NCBI GenBank assembly: GCA_002342585.1
Contig: DDQG01000023.1
Location: 1,706 to 38,780 of the forward strand
DNA from: Prevotellaceae bacterium UBA2448
GTDB lineage: Bacteria > Bacteroidota > Bacteroidia > Bacteroidales > Bacteroidaceae
DNA: 37,075 bases
Reading direction: 5' to 3'
A model generated the notes under the pieces. It searched no databases. It was not told the origin of the DNA and worked only from the letters and a program-made list of their open reading frames with translations. The translations under genes and the position numbers were made by a program. Shown piece after piece: positions 16,542 to 25,847 of this stretch. The stretch's first letter is position 1. Each line of letters begins with the position of its first letter.

Positions 16542-19028
16542 TTATTTCTTTATTATGTTGATAATTGCAGTAATCACAGCTGCCATAGATGCAGCTGATG
16601 AACCTATAGCAAGAATCTCAGCTGTTGACATACTTTTCTTCTCCATAGTCTTTGTTGGAACAACAATTTCACATCCTGGTTCAATACCTTTCTTTGAAGA
16701 AGACTTCAATTGTGTAACCTGTCCATTTAAGGCTATCGAATAAACACCCTTCTTCTTTGCTCGATCGTCATATCCTCCAGCATGCTTTATGTAATAACTT
16801 AATGGCTCGCCCTCTTTATATTGCATAGATACAGAATAGCCTACCGCTCCAGAAACCTTAACAGTATTTGAGAACTGAGGAACAAAAAGTATATCACCTT
16901 CACGTAAATCGATATTATCGTCACTCTCTGGGTTAGTCAAAGCTTTATCCAGATTAATGGAAACCAAGTAAGTACTTCCCTGATTAATCTTAAGAGAAAG
17001 CAGAGAGTCAACCAATTCCTTATTAAAGTCTTTATCTGCATTTGTTGCAGCTTCAAGTATTTCAATCTGTTGTGCTTTTATCGTTTGTTCACGAATCATT
17101 CGTTCCTCATCATTCAACTGACGACGAAGACGAGCACCCTTTGCATAACCAAATTTTGATAGTCCGCCTGCATCCTTAATCAAATCAGTCAACTTATAGT
17201 GTTTATTTGACATTGAATACTTGCCCGGGAAATTCACAAGACCTCTAACAGTAACATTCTCCTGGGTATTGTAAACAGGACTCTTACGAACCATCACCTG
17301 ATCATAAGGTTGTAAAACGAAACCTTTTTCTCCATCTATAACAAAACCTTCTTTAATTGGGAACGAGAAATTCTCTGTAATATAGTCAGACTCTTCTGTA
17401 GCACTTGGATTGGAAATGCGTCGAAAAACGTCAACCTTAGCAACAGAAGCCGACTCTGTCAAACCTCCAGCCATAAGAATAAGATCTTCTATGGTTGTAT
17501 TGTCTGCATAAACATATTCACCAGGTTCACGTACTTCTCCATAGATGTTCAAGGTCTGTTCACCCTTCATATCTGTCATGTTAGGAATAAATATAGCATC
17601 ATCTTTTTGAAGAGCAAAATCAGGAGCACGGCCATCCATAATGTCTCCAATGTTAACATTAAGCATTTCCATAGTCTTATCTGCTCTTTTACGATGAATT
17701 ATCACTCGAGTTGTAAATGCATCACGTTTCAATCCACCTGCAGCAGCAACCAAATCTTTAAGAGTAGTGATGTTATCACCCAACTGATATGAACCTGGGC
17801 GTTCTACAGCTCCTTTTATTTCCAAAAGATTAGAATAGTCTGAAGTCAGAAGAATATTTACATTAACAGAGTCTGCATCATGAAGGAGGAAGTTATTTAA
17901 CTGGAACTCGTCAACAGTAAAAATACTATTAATAGCTCCAGTCTTACGAACCAAAGTAACATTATCTTTAACTGCATCTCCAGTAAATCCTCCGGCATAT
18001 TGTATAAGTGTTCCAACTGATTCTGTTTCACGCATTTCGTAATACATCGGACGTTTTACACCACCAACAATGTTTACAAGACATTGATATGCACCGACAA
18101 CTACAACATCATTATCTTGTAGTTGAATATCTCCCTTAGAGCTACCGTGGAAGATATACTCATAAACGTCAATCTTAGAAATCAACTTACCTGCTCTATA
18201 AACTCTGATGTCGCGAAGGGAACCAACCTCACTAATACCTCCAGCTGAATATAAAGCATTGAAAGCAGAAGAAAGAGCACTTAAAGTATAAGTTCCAGGG
18301 GTTTTGACTTCACCGAGAACTTGAACATTTATAGTACGTGAATCTTGTACGCTGAGTTGAATATTCGAACCTTTGTAGTACTGCCCTATACTGGTTCTCA
18401 AAGCTGAATTAGCCTGCGTAACTGTCATGCCTGCTATACGAACAGGTCCAACACCTTCGATTGTTACTGTTCCTTCGCTAGAAACTATAGTTTCAATAGT
18501 CTGTTGTGATGCACCCCATATCTCAATCACTACATTGTCCCCTGTACCCAAACGATAATTAGCAGGAGCAGACATATTTGAACTTGGTTCAAAAGTAAGC
18601 AGTTCGTTATTGAAAATATTATGACCAAATATTTCTTTCTCAGATTTTTCCTCAAAATACAAAGAATCACCTTTAAACAAAGATAATTCCTCCTGCATAT
18701 ATTTTGACGTCTGAGTTTTATCTTCGAGTCTGCCAATACCGATTCCACCCTTAGATTGTTCTTTTAAACGAGCAGCATCCTTTTCATAATCTTCTGTTTG
18801 AGACTGTTTAAGGAGTTCTTGTTGCTTATTATACTTCTTACGTATTCTCTGCAGTTGAGCTGTTGTAACACCTTGTTTTAACAACTTAGAAACAATTTGA
18901 CTTTGAGACGTTCCCTTAGAATTTTCCTTTTGTATAAAATTTATAACCTGTGAATCTGTCATTGACTGAGCAATAACAAACAAAGGGAATAAAACTAAAA
19001 GTAAGGTTGAAAAAGATTTTTTTAGCAT
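16542..19028 (-). CDS. Polysaccharide export protein with Poly_export and multiple SLBB domains (Wza-like)
   Basis: This is a probable outer-membrane/periplasmic export channel component for an exopolysaccharide. The 828 residues start with a signal peptide ending near FVIAQ. A helical, charged N-terminal region follows (about 25-110), then a Poly_export domain (YRLGTGDNVVIEIWGA near 157) and a series of SLBB beta-grasp repeats, recognisable by recurring stretches such as VQVLGEVKTPGTY, NIYGEVREPGEY, VRGLVNFPGKY and VKVSGAVGYS. The C-terminus is hydrophobic (about 800-825). It is much longer than E. coli Wza (about 380), as is usual in Bacteroidota. It lies 17 bp after the sugar transferase gene and is co-directional with it. 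No polymerase, flippase or chain-length regulator is present in the window. Confidence 0.9.
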   Translation of the reverse strand: MLKKSFSTLLLVLFPLFVIAQSMTDSQVINFIQKENSKGTSQSQIVSKLLKQGVTTAQLQRIRKKYNKQQELLKQSQTEDYEKDAARLKEQSKGGIGIGRLEDKTQTSKYMQEELSLFKGDSLYFEEKSEKEIFGHNIFNNELLTFEPSSNMSAPANYRLGTGDNVVIEIWGASQQTIETIVSSEGTVTIEGVGPVRIAGMTVTQANSALRTSIGQYYKGSNIQLSVQDSRTINVQVLGEVKTPGTYTLSALSSAFNALYSAGGISEVGSLRDIRVYRAGKLISKIDVYEYIFHGSSKGDIQLQDNDVVVVGAYQCLVNIVGGVKRPMYYEMRETESVGTLIQYAGGFTGDAVKDNVTLVRKTGAINSIFTVDEFQLNNFLLHDADSVNVNILLTSDYSNLLEIKGAVERPGSYQLGDNITTLKDLVAAAGGLKRDAFTTRVIIHRKRADKTMEMLNVNIGDIMDGRAPDFALQKDDAIFIPNMTDMKGEQTLNIYGEVREPGEYVYADNTTIEDLILMAGGLTESASVAKVDVFRRISNPSATEESDYITENFSFPIKEGFVIDGEKGFVLQPYDQVMVRKSPVYNTQENVTVRGLVNFPGKYSMSNKHYKLTDLIKDAGGLSKFGYAKGARLRRQLNDEERMIREQTIKAQQIEILEAATNADKDFNKELVDSLLSLKINQGSTYLVSINLDKALTNPESDDNIDLREGDILFVPQFSNTVKVSGAVGYSVSMQYKEGEPLSYYIKHAGGYDDRAKKKGVYSIALNGQVTQLKSSSKKGIEPGCEIVVPTKTMEKKSMSTAEILAIGSSAASMAAVITAIINIIKK

Positions 19029-19045
19029 ATCTGTTTATAGATTAT

Positions 19046-19648
19046 TCAAATGTGTACTATAGTATAAAATATAATTTTTAAATCAAGCAGAAGCGTACGA
19101 TTGCGAAGATACTCTAAATCTAACTCCAAACGTTTCAACATCTTATCAATCGTATCTGTATAACCGTTATAAACTGTAGCCATTGAAGTAACTCCTGGAC
19201 GACTTACAAATAGCAGTTCGTAGTCAGGATTTTGCTTCATTATTTGATCAATGAAATATTGGCGTTCAGGACGATAGCCAACAAACGACATATCCCCTTT
19301 CAAAACGTTAAAGAGTTGAGGAAGTTCATCAATATGTTTTGTTCTCATCCACTTACCATACTTTAGCAAACGATTATCGTCAGGAGATTCAAGTATAGGA
19401 ATGCCATCACATTCCGCCTCTTGAATCATAGTTCTGAATTTATATATTTTAAAAGGCTTGCCACCTAATCCTATTCTCTCTTGTGAATAGATAACTTCAC
19501 CGCAACCAGTCAATTTATAAACAATGAAAATCAACAGTAATAGTGGTGATAAAAGTATAATCAAGAATGCCGCACCGAGAAAATCCCCTATCCTCTTTAA
19601 TGCTCTTTCAAACGCATTCATTCTATCTATATTTTTCGATGTCGACAT
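19046..19648 (-). CDS. Initiating sugar-phosphate transferase (bacterial sugar transferase family)
   Basis: This polyprenyl-phosphate sugar-1-phosphate transferase (PF02397 type) would begin assembly of a surface polysaccharide at the inner membrane. A hydrophobic segment (FLGAAFLIILLSPLLLLIFIV) precedes the family core: SQERIGLGGKPFKIYKFRTM, the DELPQL stretch, GDMSFVGYRPER and SRPGVTSMATV. The ATG at 19648 was chosen because similarity starts near it; a longer in-frame version from 19711 would add a basic tail unlike the family. The C-terminus (LDLKIIFYTIVHI) matches the usual end. It lacks the long N-terminal membrane domain of WcaJ/WbaP, so it is the PglC-like short form. Confidence 0.9.
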   Translation of the reverse strand: MSTSKNIDRMNAFERALKRIGDFLGAAFLIILLSPLLLLIFIVYKLTGCGEVIYSQERIGLGGKPFKIYKFRTMIQEAECDGIPILESPDDNRLLKYGKWMRTKHIDELPQLFNVLKGDMSFVGYRPERQYFIDQIMKQNPDYELLFVSRPGVTSMATVYNGYTDTIDKMLKRLELDLEYLRNRTLLLDLKIIFYTIVHI

Positions 19649-19732
19649 CAATAATTCTTTTTTATTGTTTTTATATAATTTTAAACGTAAAATATGCCTT
19701 TGATATTGCAACCATCAGCCTAAAATATCATG

Positions 19733-19740
19733 CAAATATA
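19733..19740 (-). promoter_or_regulatory. -7 promoter element of the export locus
   Basis: The minus strand reads TATATTTG, matching TAnnTTTG. A TTTG lies 16 bp further upstream (19757-19760), closer than the usual 19 bp. It would give a leader of about 80 nt before the sugar transferase. Confidence 0.45.
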
Positions 19741-19789
19741 CAGAAAAATTACCAATCAAAGCAACTAGCATAACAACAAAACACAAACA

Positions 19790-19828
19790 ATATAAAAAAG
19801 AAGCCTGAAACAGAACATTTCAGGCTTC
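19790..19828 (-). terminator. Intrinsic terminator of the rnf operon
   Basis: An 11-bp perfect stem (GAAGCCTGAAA/TTTCAGGCTTC, loop 7 nt) is followed on the minus strand by TTTTTTATA. It lies just after the rnfA stop. Confidence 0.92.
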
Positions 19829-19852
19829 AAAATCTATTATTTTTATTATAAT

Positions 19853-20464
19853 TTACAGTCCAAAAATTACTTTTAGTCCACCGTCAACACCGCTAAAACC
19901 CATGAAAGCCATAGCAAGCAAGCCTGCTGTAATAAGAGCGATTGGAACACCAGCAAATGACTTTGGAACATTTACCAAATCCAACTGTTCACGAAGACCA
20001 GCAAACAGAACCATAGCAAGAAGGAAACCAAGACCTGTAGAACAAGCATAGATGAGTCCTTCGAGCAGGTTGAAATCCTTTTGAATTACAAGAATTGCAA
20101 CACCAAGGATACAACAGTTTGTAGTAATCAGAGGCAAGAAGACGCCCAAAGCCTGATACAAAGCAGGCATAGTTTTCTTCAAAATAATCTCAATCATCTG
20201 AACTAGTGCAGCAATGACGAGAATAAATGCAATAGTCTGCAGATATTCCAGTCCGTACACATCCAACAAGAATTTCTGAATAGCATATGTAACAGCTGTA
20301 GCTACAACAAGTACAGCAGTTACAGCCATACCCATACCACTGGCAGTATCTACTTTCTTAGAAACACCCAAGAATGGACATATTCCCAGAAACTGTGCAA
20401 GTACAACATTATTGACGAATATTGCAGTTATTATGATAAGAATCAAACTAAGTACCGTTTCCAT
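19853..20464 (-). CDS. rnfA: Rnf complex subunit A
   Basis: This integral membrane subunit of the ferredoxin:NAD+ oxidoreductase is paired with RnfE in the electron and ion path. About 203 residues carry six hydrophobic segments, typical of the RnfA/NqrE family, including FVNNVVLAQFLGICPFLGVS near the start (the conserved Cys region for the intramembrane iron site) and LITTNCCILGVAI. The ATG at 20464 starts 2 bp after the rnfE stop; an in-frame TTG at 20470 would overlap it. It is the last gene of the operon, directly before the terminator. Confidence 0.94.
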   Translation of the reverse strand: METVLSLILIIITAIFVNNVVLAQFLGICPFLGVSKKVDTASGMGMAVTAVLVVATAVTYAIQKFLLDVYGLEYLQTIAFILVIAALVQMIEIILKKTMPALYQALGVFLPLITTNCCILGVAILVIQKDFNLLEGLIYACSTGLGFLLAMVLFAGLREQLDLVNVPKSFAGVPIALITAGLLAMAFMGFSGVDGGLKVIFGL

Positions 20465-20466
20465 AA

Positions 20467-21054
20467 TCAAGCCTTCTTAAAGATTTTGTTAAACACTACA
20501 ATCAGATAACCCAAAACGAGGAAAGCACCAGGTGCAAGCACAAACATGAGCATTCCATAGTTTTCACCCCATAGAGTCTGACCGAATACGGCACCAGTAC
20601 CGAGCAACTCACGTACAGCACCAAGACAAGTTAGTGCAATAGTGAAACCGAGTCCTATACCAATACCGTCAAAAATAGACGCAAGAGGATTGTTTTTTGC
20701 AGCAAAAGCCTCTGCACGTCCCAGGATGATACAGTTTACCACAATCAGCGGAATAAACAACCCAAGACTCTTATCTACTTCTGGGGCATAAGCCTTAATA
20801 AGCATCTGAAGAACTGTTACAAGACTGGCAATCACAACGATATACGAAGGGATGCGAACCATGTCAGGAATCAGTTGCTTAATCAGAGAAATTATGAAGT
20901 TCGACACAATAAGCACAGCCATTGTGGCTAGTCCCATCGACATACCATTGAAGGCGGACGATGTGGTACCAAGAGTAGGACACATACCTAAAAGAAGGAC
21001 AAATGTCGGATTCTCCTTAATGATACCATTCAGTAAAACTTTAATGTATTTCAT
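20467..21054 (-). CDS. rnfE: Rnf complex subunit E
   Basis: This is the membrane partner of RnfA (RnfE/NqrD family). The 195 residues have several hydrophobic segments; LLGMCPTLGTTSSAFNG near the N-terminus and LIVVNCIILGRAEAFAAKN carry the conserved Cys positions. It lies between rnfG and rnfA with very short gaps, so translational coupling is likely. Confidence 0.94.
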   Translation of the reverse strand: MKYIKVLLNGIIKENPTFVLLLGMCPTLGTTSSAFNGMSMGLATMAVLIVSNFIISLIKQLIPDMVRIPSYIVVIASLVTVLQMLIKAYAPEVDKSLGLFIPLIVVNCIILGRAEAFAAKNNPLASIFDGIGIGLGFTIALTCLGAVRELLGTGAVFGQTLWGENYGMLMFVLAPGAFLVLGYLIVVFNKIFKKA

Positions 21055-21073
21055 AACAATTTATTCCTTTCTT

Positions 21074-21679
21074 TTAGTCGTTTTCATTTTCAACATGTTC
21101 TGTAGCTGATGAAACACCATCACTCTTAGCAACAATGTTATCGTAAGCACTTTTTACTGAACGCAGGAAAGCTCTGGATGTGATAGTTGAAGCTGTAATA
21201 GCATCAATCTCCCCCCCATCCTTTGAAACAGTAAAGTTACATGTACCAGGATTCTTTCCGATAATGCTTCCCTTGCCATTCTTCTGGAACCAATCACCTG
21301 CTTTTGCTCCAAGTCCAGGAGTTTCCGCATGTTCCAAAACAGTATAACCAAGGATAGTACCCTCTTTATCGAAACCTACAAGAACCTTCAACGGACCACC
21401 GAATCCATTCTTGTCTGTAGTTACGATTGCTTGTCCAAGATCATTGTCTCCAGCTGTCACATCATAAACGATGAATCCATCTACATCCTGTGGATCTGAC
21501 ACCTGAATATCGTCTGAACCCATCACGGCTTTAATACCTGCAGCAAGATTTTCTGCATTTATTTTCTCGATTTGAGGAGCTGTTACAGAATTGACATAAG
21601 CTAAAACAGCACCAGCTACAACAGCAATAACTGTCAAAACCGACAGCATATTAGTAAGCGAAGATTTAAGCTTTTTCAT
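21074..21679 (-). CDS. rnfG: Rnf complex subunit G (flavoprotein)
   Basis: This periplasm-facing flavoprotein subunit is anchored by one N-terminal membrane segment (about 10-30). The FMN-binding domain contains ETPGLGAK and the covalent flavinylation motif at 159-168 (DAITASTITS), with T165 the expected FMN attachment residue. The usual motif has Gly-Ala before that Thr; here it is Ala-Ser. An ApbE-type flavin transferase would be needed and is not in the window. Length of 201 residues is normal. Confidence 0.93.
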   Translation of the reverse strand: MKKLKSSLTNMLSVLTVIAVVAGAVLAYVNSVTAPQIEKINAENLAAGIKAVMGSDDIQVSDPQDVDGFIVYDVTAGDNDLGQAIVTTDKNGFGGPLKVLVGFDKEGTILGYTVLEHAETPGLGAKAGDWFQKNGKGSIIGKNPGTCNFTVSKDGGEIDAITASTITSRAFLRSVKSAYDNIVAKSDGVSSATEHVENEND

Positions 21680-21693
21680 GTTAATGTCCTCCC

Positions 21694-22674
21694 TTATTTT
21701 GCTACTTCGCCAAAGCGAGTGGGTTTAAACTTAGAATTAATCAAAGGTACAAATGCATTCATAATAAGAATTGAGAATGACATACCTTCTGGATATGCAC
21801 CAAACACACGAATGATAATGGTCAAAGCACCAATAGCCACACCATATACCAACTGTCCCTTTGAAGACATTGGTGAAGTAACATAGTCAGTTGCCATAAA
21901 TACAGCACCCAACATAAGACCACCACTCAGAATCTCAATAACAGGATTTGCAAAATGAGCCGGGTCGATAAGCCACAAGCATCCAGAAATTACAAATACT
22001 GTACAAATGATGCTAACAGGGATATGCCATGTGATAACTTTCTTCCACAAAAGGAATACAAAACCGATGAGGATAGCCAATTCACAGACCTCTCCCAAAC
22101 TACCACCAGTATTTCCAAGCATCATATCCTGAAGAAGTGGAAGAGATTGTACATCTCCAGACTTGAACATTTCCTGAAGCATAGCCAAAGGAGTAGCACC
22201 TGTCTGAGCATCAAGATATGTACCAAATCCCTGACCAGGCAATGGCCAAGTAGTCATTGCTACAGGGAACGAAATCAGAAGGAAAGCACGACCTGCCAAA
22301 GCTGGATTAAACAGGTTACATCCAAGTCCGCCAAAAGTCATCTTAACAACTCCGATAGCAAAAAATGCACCTATTACAACAATCCAAGGAGCAATGTTAC
22401 TTGGGAGGTTAAAAGCCAACAACAATCCTGTCAGCACAGCAGAACCGTCACAAACAGTACATTTGTCGTTCTTCATGCAGAACTTATTGATGGCCCACTC
22501 AAAGAACACACACGATGCCACACTGATGGCAGTCGTTATGATTGCACCCATGCCAAAAGAGATGAAAGAAATCAATAAAGCAGGTATCAAGGCAATAATT
22601 ACCAAGTACATGTTTCTTGAAATCGAATCTCCAGAATGTACATGAGGTGAAAGTGATACAATTAACTTATTCAT
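21694..22674 (-). CDS. rnfD: Rnf complex subunit D (flavoprotein)
   Basis: This polytopic membrane subunit (NqrB/RnfD family, 326 residues) carries a covalently bound FMN. The attachment motif is TGATPL with T161, and the start HVHSGDSISRNM is typical of RnfD. FNLPSNIAPWIVVIGAFFAI and GGLGCNLFNPALAGRAFL are the conserved membrane stretches. It sits between rnfC and rnfG. Confidence 0.94.
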   Translation of the reverse strand: MNKLIVSLSPHVHSGDSISRNMYLVIIALIPALLISFISFGMGAIITTAISVASCVFFEWAINKFCMKNDKCTVCDGSAVLTGLLLAFNLPSNIAPWIVVIGAFFAIGVVKMTFGGLGCNLFNPALAGRAFLLISFPVAMTTWPLPGQGFGTYLDAQTGATPLAMLQEMFKSGDVQSLPLLQDMMLGNTGGSLGEVCELAILIGFVFLLWKKVITWHIPVSIICTVFVISGCLWLIDPAHFANPVIEILSGGLMLGAVFMATDYVTSPMSSKGQLVYGVAIGALTIIIRVFGAYPEGMSFSILIMNAFVPLINSKFKPTRFGEVAK

Positions 22675-22707
22675 ATTTTTTTTAGTTTAAAAATTAGGAA
22701 GAGGTTT

Positions 22708-24069
22708 TTATTTTCCCTCTCTGGCAGCAGCCTGTCTTTCGCGAATAATACGCATAGCTGTTGACTTACCATCACGAATAAGGTCAAGCAGCGGACGATT
22801 TGAAGGACAAGTAAACTGACAAGAGCCACACTCTATACAACTTACAACATCTTCCTTCATTGCCTTATCCCATAGCTGCTTGCTGCTCAAAGTAGCGAGG
22901 AGATATGGTTCCAAACCCATTGGGCATGCACCAACACACTTAGCACAGCGAATACAAGTTTGTGGTTCTGCTCTCTTAGCTTCTTTATCATTCATGATAA
23001 GAACACCACTTGATCCCTTACAGATAGGTACTTCTGTATTTCTCAAAGCCTTACCCATCATCGGACCGCCACCAATTACCTTACCGGTATCCTCTGGCAA
23101 ACCACCACATGCATCAATCAACTGACTCATAGGGGTACCCATTCTGACGAGTAGGTTGCTTGGCTGTTTCAACGATTTACCTGTAACAGTTACAACGCGT
23201 TCAAACAAAGGTTTGTTTTTCATAACTGCTTCATAAACAGCGTATGCAGTACCAACATTCTGTACGATAGCACCAACACTTACAGGAAGAGCTGGAGGAG
23301 CAGGTACCTGACGGCGAACTACAGCATCAATCAGTTGCTTTTCACCACCTTGTGGATACTTTGTCTTCAGAGGAACAATTTCAATATTCGGGTACTGAGC
23401 CTTACACTTTTCTTCAAGCAAAGCGATTGCATCCGGTTTGTTCTCCTCAATTCCGATGTAAGCCTTATTTACCTTACCTGCCTTCATTAAGAGGTCTACA
23501 CCTACAAGCACTTCATCAGCTTTTTCAAGCATCAGTCTGTGGTCTGCAGTCAGATATGGTTCACATTCTACTGCATTGATGATAACCCATTCAGGCTTAC
23601 TACCTGGAGGAGGACTCAGTTTTACATGAGTTGGGAAACATGCACCACCCATACCGACAATACCGGCATTCTTTATCTTTGCGATGATGTCTTCAGGAGT
23701 AAGTTCTGGCTTTTCCTTAGTAGTAACGAGTTTAGTTGAACGGTCGATACTTTCTTCCCATTCATCTCCTTCTACAGTAATATATACAGCTGGCTTCGCA
23801 TACCCACTGGCATCAACTACTGTATCAACTTTGAGAACAGTTCCGCTGACACCAGAGAAAATAGGAGCTGACACAAAACCACCGGCCTCTGCAATCATCG
23901 TACCTACTTTAACCTTATCGCCTTTCTTGACGCAAGGCACAGCAGGTGCTCCGATGTGTTGTCCCATTGGATAAACGGCAACTTGTGGAAGCTCTGCAAT
24001 TTTGATAGGCTCAGCAGCAGACAGTTTATTTTCTGCTGGGTGAACTCCACCAATTCTAAATGTCTTCAT
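22708..24069 (-). CDS. rnfC: Rnf complex subunit C
   Basis: This is the peripheral NADH-site subunit. The 453 residues begin with the RnfC barrel-sandwich region (GGVHPAENKL), followed by the Rossmann-like NADH/FMN region (GMGGACFPTHVKL; NAVECEPYLTAD), a SLBB stretch (VTGKSLKQPSNLLVRMG) and two 4Fe-4S motifs (CIRCAKCVGACP and CIECGSCQFTCP) near the C-terminus. It lacks the long Ala/Lys-rich C-terminal extension of gammaproteobacterial RnfC. It starts 13 bp after rnfB. Confidence 0.95.
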   Translation of the reverse strand: MKTFRIGGVHPAENKLSAAEPIKIAELPQVAVYPMGQHIGAPAVPCVKKGDKVKVGTMIAEAGGFVSAPIFSGVSGTVLKVDTVVDASGYAKPAVYITVEGDEWEESIDRSTKLVTTKEKPELTPEDIIAKIKNAGIVGMGGACFPTHVKLSPPPGSKPEWVIINAVECEPYLTADHRLMLEKADEVLVGVDLLMKAGKVNKAYIGIEENKPDAIALLEEKCKAQYPNIEIVPLKTKYPQGGEKQLIDAVVRRQVPAPPALPVSVGAIVQNVGTAYAVYEAVMKNKPLFERVVTVTGKSLKQPSNLLVRMGTPMSQLIDACGGLPEDTGKVIGGGPMMGKALRNTEVPICKGSSGVLIMNDKEAKRAEPQTCIRCAKCVGACPMGLEPYLLATLSSKQLWDKAMKEDVVSCIECGSCQFTCPSNRPLLDLIRDGKSTAMRIIRERQAAAREGK

Positions 24070-24082
24070 ATTTATAGCATTT

Positions 24083-25189
24083 TTATTTTAAACCTAATAA
24101 AATCATCTGACTTGGAGGCAGCGGAGCATCTGAACGTTTACTCTCAAACTGCATTTCCTTTGCAGGAGCAACAGGATTGCTGATATCCTTAGGACCGGCA
24201 AGCAAAATCTGCTGACTAGGCATCAATGGTGCATTATACTTAATCTCGATTGGCTTCCACTCCTTAGCTGGTTTTGCCGGAGCGGGAGCAGCAGTTGCAG
24301 CACCTGTATTAGCAGCGGCAGCTGGCTTAGCAGCTGGTTTTGCCTTTGGCTTGCGCTCAACGCCTTTGATGCTTACAGATGCGATAGTACCTCGTGGACA
24401 GGCATCATAACATTGTCCGCAGAGAACACACTTCTCAGGATCGATGTATGCAACATTATCAATCACATGTACAGCATCGCTGCCACATGAACCTTCACAC
24501 TTCTTACAAGCTATACAAGCATTCCGACAAACCTTCATTGCTGCAGCACCCTTGTCTTTGTTCATACACTCAACAACGAATGCATCCTTTGCGTCACCAC
24601 TTACCTGACGAATCTCAATAATGTGACGTGGACAAGCCTTTGCACAAGCGCCGCAGGCAGTACACTTCGTCATGTCAACTTCTGGCAATCCAGTCTTTTC
24701 GTTCAACTTGATTGCATCAAACTGACAAGCAGCAACACAGTCACCACAGCCAAGACATCCAAATGCACACGCACCTTCACCCATACCAGTTGAATTTGCC
24801 ACACGACAACTCTTCACGCTATCGTAAGCAACAACCTTAGGACGATTTTCACACGAGCCGTTACAACGTACAAATGCTGCTTTAGGAGCCGACGTTGCAA
24901 CTTCCATACCGAGGATACCCGCTACTTTCGACATACATTCAGAGCCACCAACAGGACAATTCAGTCCGTCGAGCGAACCTGCATCAGCTGCTTTCACACA
25001 AGCTGCAGCCATACCGCCACAACCAGGGAATCCACAACCACCGCAGTTAGCACCTGGCAGCACGTCCAGTACCTGACCGATACGCGGATCTTCCTTAACT
25101 GCAAATTTCTTAGCGACACCAAAAATACTTATCGCCAAAACGAATCCGATTACGCCAAGAACAATTACAGCAATTAGAATTACGTTCAT
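24083..25189 (-). CDS. rnfB: Rnf complex subunit B, with C-terminal extension
   Basis: This subunit accepts electrons from ferredoxin. An N-terminal membrane anchor (about 3-25) precedes the 4Fe-4S domain CGGCGFPGCGG, then a ferredoxin region with four further cluster motifs (CLGCGDCVAAC, CTACGACAKACP, CIACKKCEGSC, CVLCGQCYDACP). After about residue 280 there is an Ala/Lys/Pro-rich linker. A tail follows with two copies of a short motif of the form APLxPSQxILLxG, the second almost at the C-terminus. The total of 368 residues is longer than the family core needs, and the duplicated tail motif is not part of the Rnf core I know. Confidence 0.94.
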   Translation of the reverse strand: MNVILIAVIVLGVIGFVLAISIFGVAKKFAVKEDPRIGQVLDVLPGANCGGCGFPGCGGMAAACVKAADAGSLDGLNCPVGGSECMSKVAGILGMEVATSAPKAAFVRCNGSCENRPKVVAYDSVKSCRVANSTGMGEGACAFGCLGCGDCVAACQFDAIKLNEKTGLPEVDMTKCTACGACAKACPRHIIEIRQVSGDAKDAFVVECMNKDKGAAAMKVCRNACIACKKCEGSCGSDAVHVIDNVAYIDPEKCVLCGQCYDACPRGTIASVSIKGVERKPKAKPAAKPAAAANTGAATAAPAPAKPAKEWKPIEIKYNAPLMPSQQILLAGPKDISNPVAPAKEMQFESKRSDAPLPPSQMILLGLK

Positions 25190-25230
25190 AAAATAATTGT
25201 GTTTATAAAAAATTTAATTAAAGGTTCTGT

Positions 25231-25653
25231 CTATAGTTTTTCAATTCCAAAACTGAATCGACGTTCTATTCTACTTCTCAAAGCATACATCACAAGTCCG
25301 TAAAACAAAAGGCTCAGCAGCATCAGCAAAAGAGTTGTTCCTTCCGACATATTCAGCGTTGTCAAACAAATAGCACCAACTATCAGTAGTAATACCATAG
25401 GGAAGATAAAAGCAACTCGCAGAGCAGCCCATCCCATTTGCATAGAGCCGTACACCAACACATTCTCTCCAACACGCACATCAACACCAACTCCTCTACC
25501 CTTCACTTCTATCAACTTCTCCTTCGATTCTGCTGACGAACACAGACTCTTTGCTTTACAATCAGCACACGCAGCCATCTGCACAATTCTTACCTTCACA
25601 CAATCATCCTCGACACTCTCAACAAAGCCCTGATGTTCTATTCTTTCATCCAT
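25231..25653 (-). CDS. RseC/MucC-family membrane protein
   Basis: A protein of 140 residues with the SoxR-reducing/RseC layout: an N-terminal soluble domain with a Cys cluster (CADCKAKSLC), then two transmembrane segments (VAFIFPMVLLLIVGAICL and TTLLLMLLSLLFYGLVMYAL). In Bacteroidota such genes usually lead the rnf operon; in E. coli RseC acts with Rsx on SoxR or sigma-E, but here the role is unproven. The ATG at 25653 was preferred to an in-frame start at 25746, because the longer form would start upstream of the -7 element and adds an atypical N-terminus. Confidence 0.85.
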   Translation of the reverse strand: MDERIEHQGFVESVEDDCVKVRIVQMAACADCKAKSLCSSAESKEKLIEVKGRGVGVDVRVGENVLVYGSMQMGWAALRVAFIFPMVLLLIVGAICLTTLNMSEGTTLLLMLLSLLFYGLVMYALRSRIERRFSFGIEKL

Positions 25654-25693
25654 ATTTACGTTTGCCTTCGATGGTACTATACGCTTTTCCTTG

Positions 25694-25701
25694 CAAAAAT
25701 A
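25694..25701 (-). promoter_or_regulatory. -7 promoter element of the rseC-rnf operon
   Basis: The minus strand reads TATTTTTG, matching TAnnTTTG, about 40 bp before the rseC ATG. The -33 region is T-rich without a clear TTTG. It is the only good candidate for the seven-gene unit. Confidence 0.5.
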
Positions 25702-25801
25702 TAATAAATCGTCTAAAGAAAAAAATACAATCTCAAAAATCTTCACTTTTTCCTTAGATTAGGAGGTTTTATGTTCTTTTCTTTGAAAAACAAACGAGAT
25801 A

Positions 25802-25845
25802 AAAGACAAAAAGAACCAAGCCGTTTCTAGACTTGGTTCTTTTTC
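25802..25845 (-). terminator. Intrinsic terminator of the glycogen operon
   Basis: AAAAAGAACCAAG pairs with CTTGGTTCTTTTT (13-bp stem, 11-nt loop), and on the minus strand it runs into TTTTTGTCTTTT. It lies just past the GH57 stop and before the rseC promoter region. Confidence 0.88.
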
Positions 25846-25847
25846 TA

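Noticed and set aside
25654..25746. Longer start for the RseC-like protein
   Set aside because: The extension contains the likely -7 promoter element and an atypical sequence; the internal ATG gives the normal family length.
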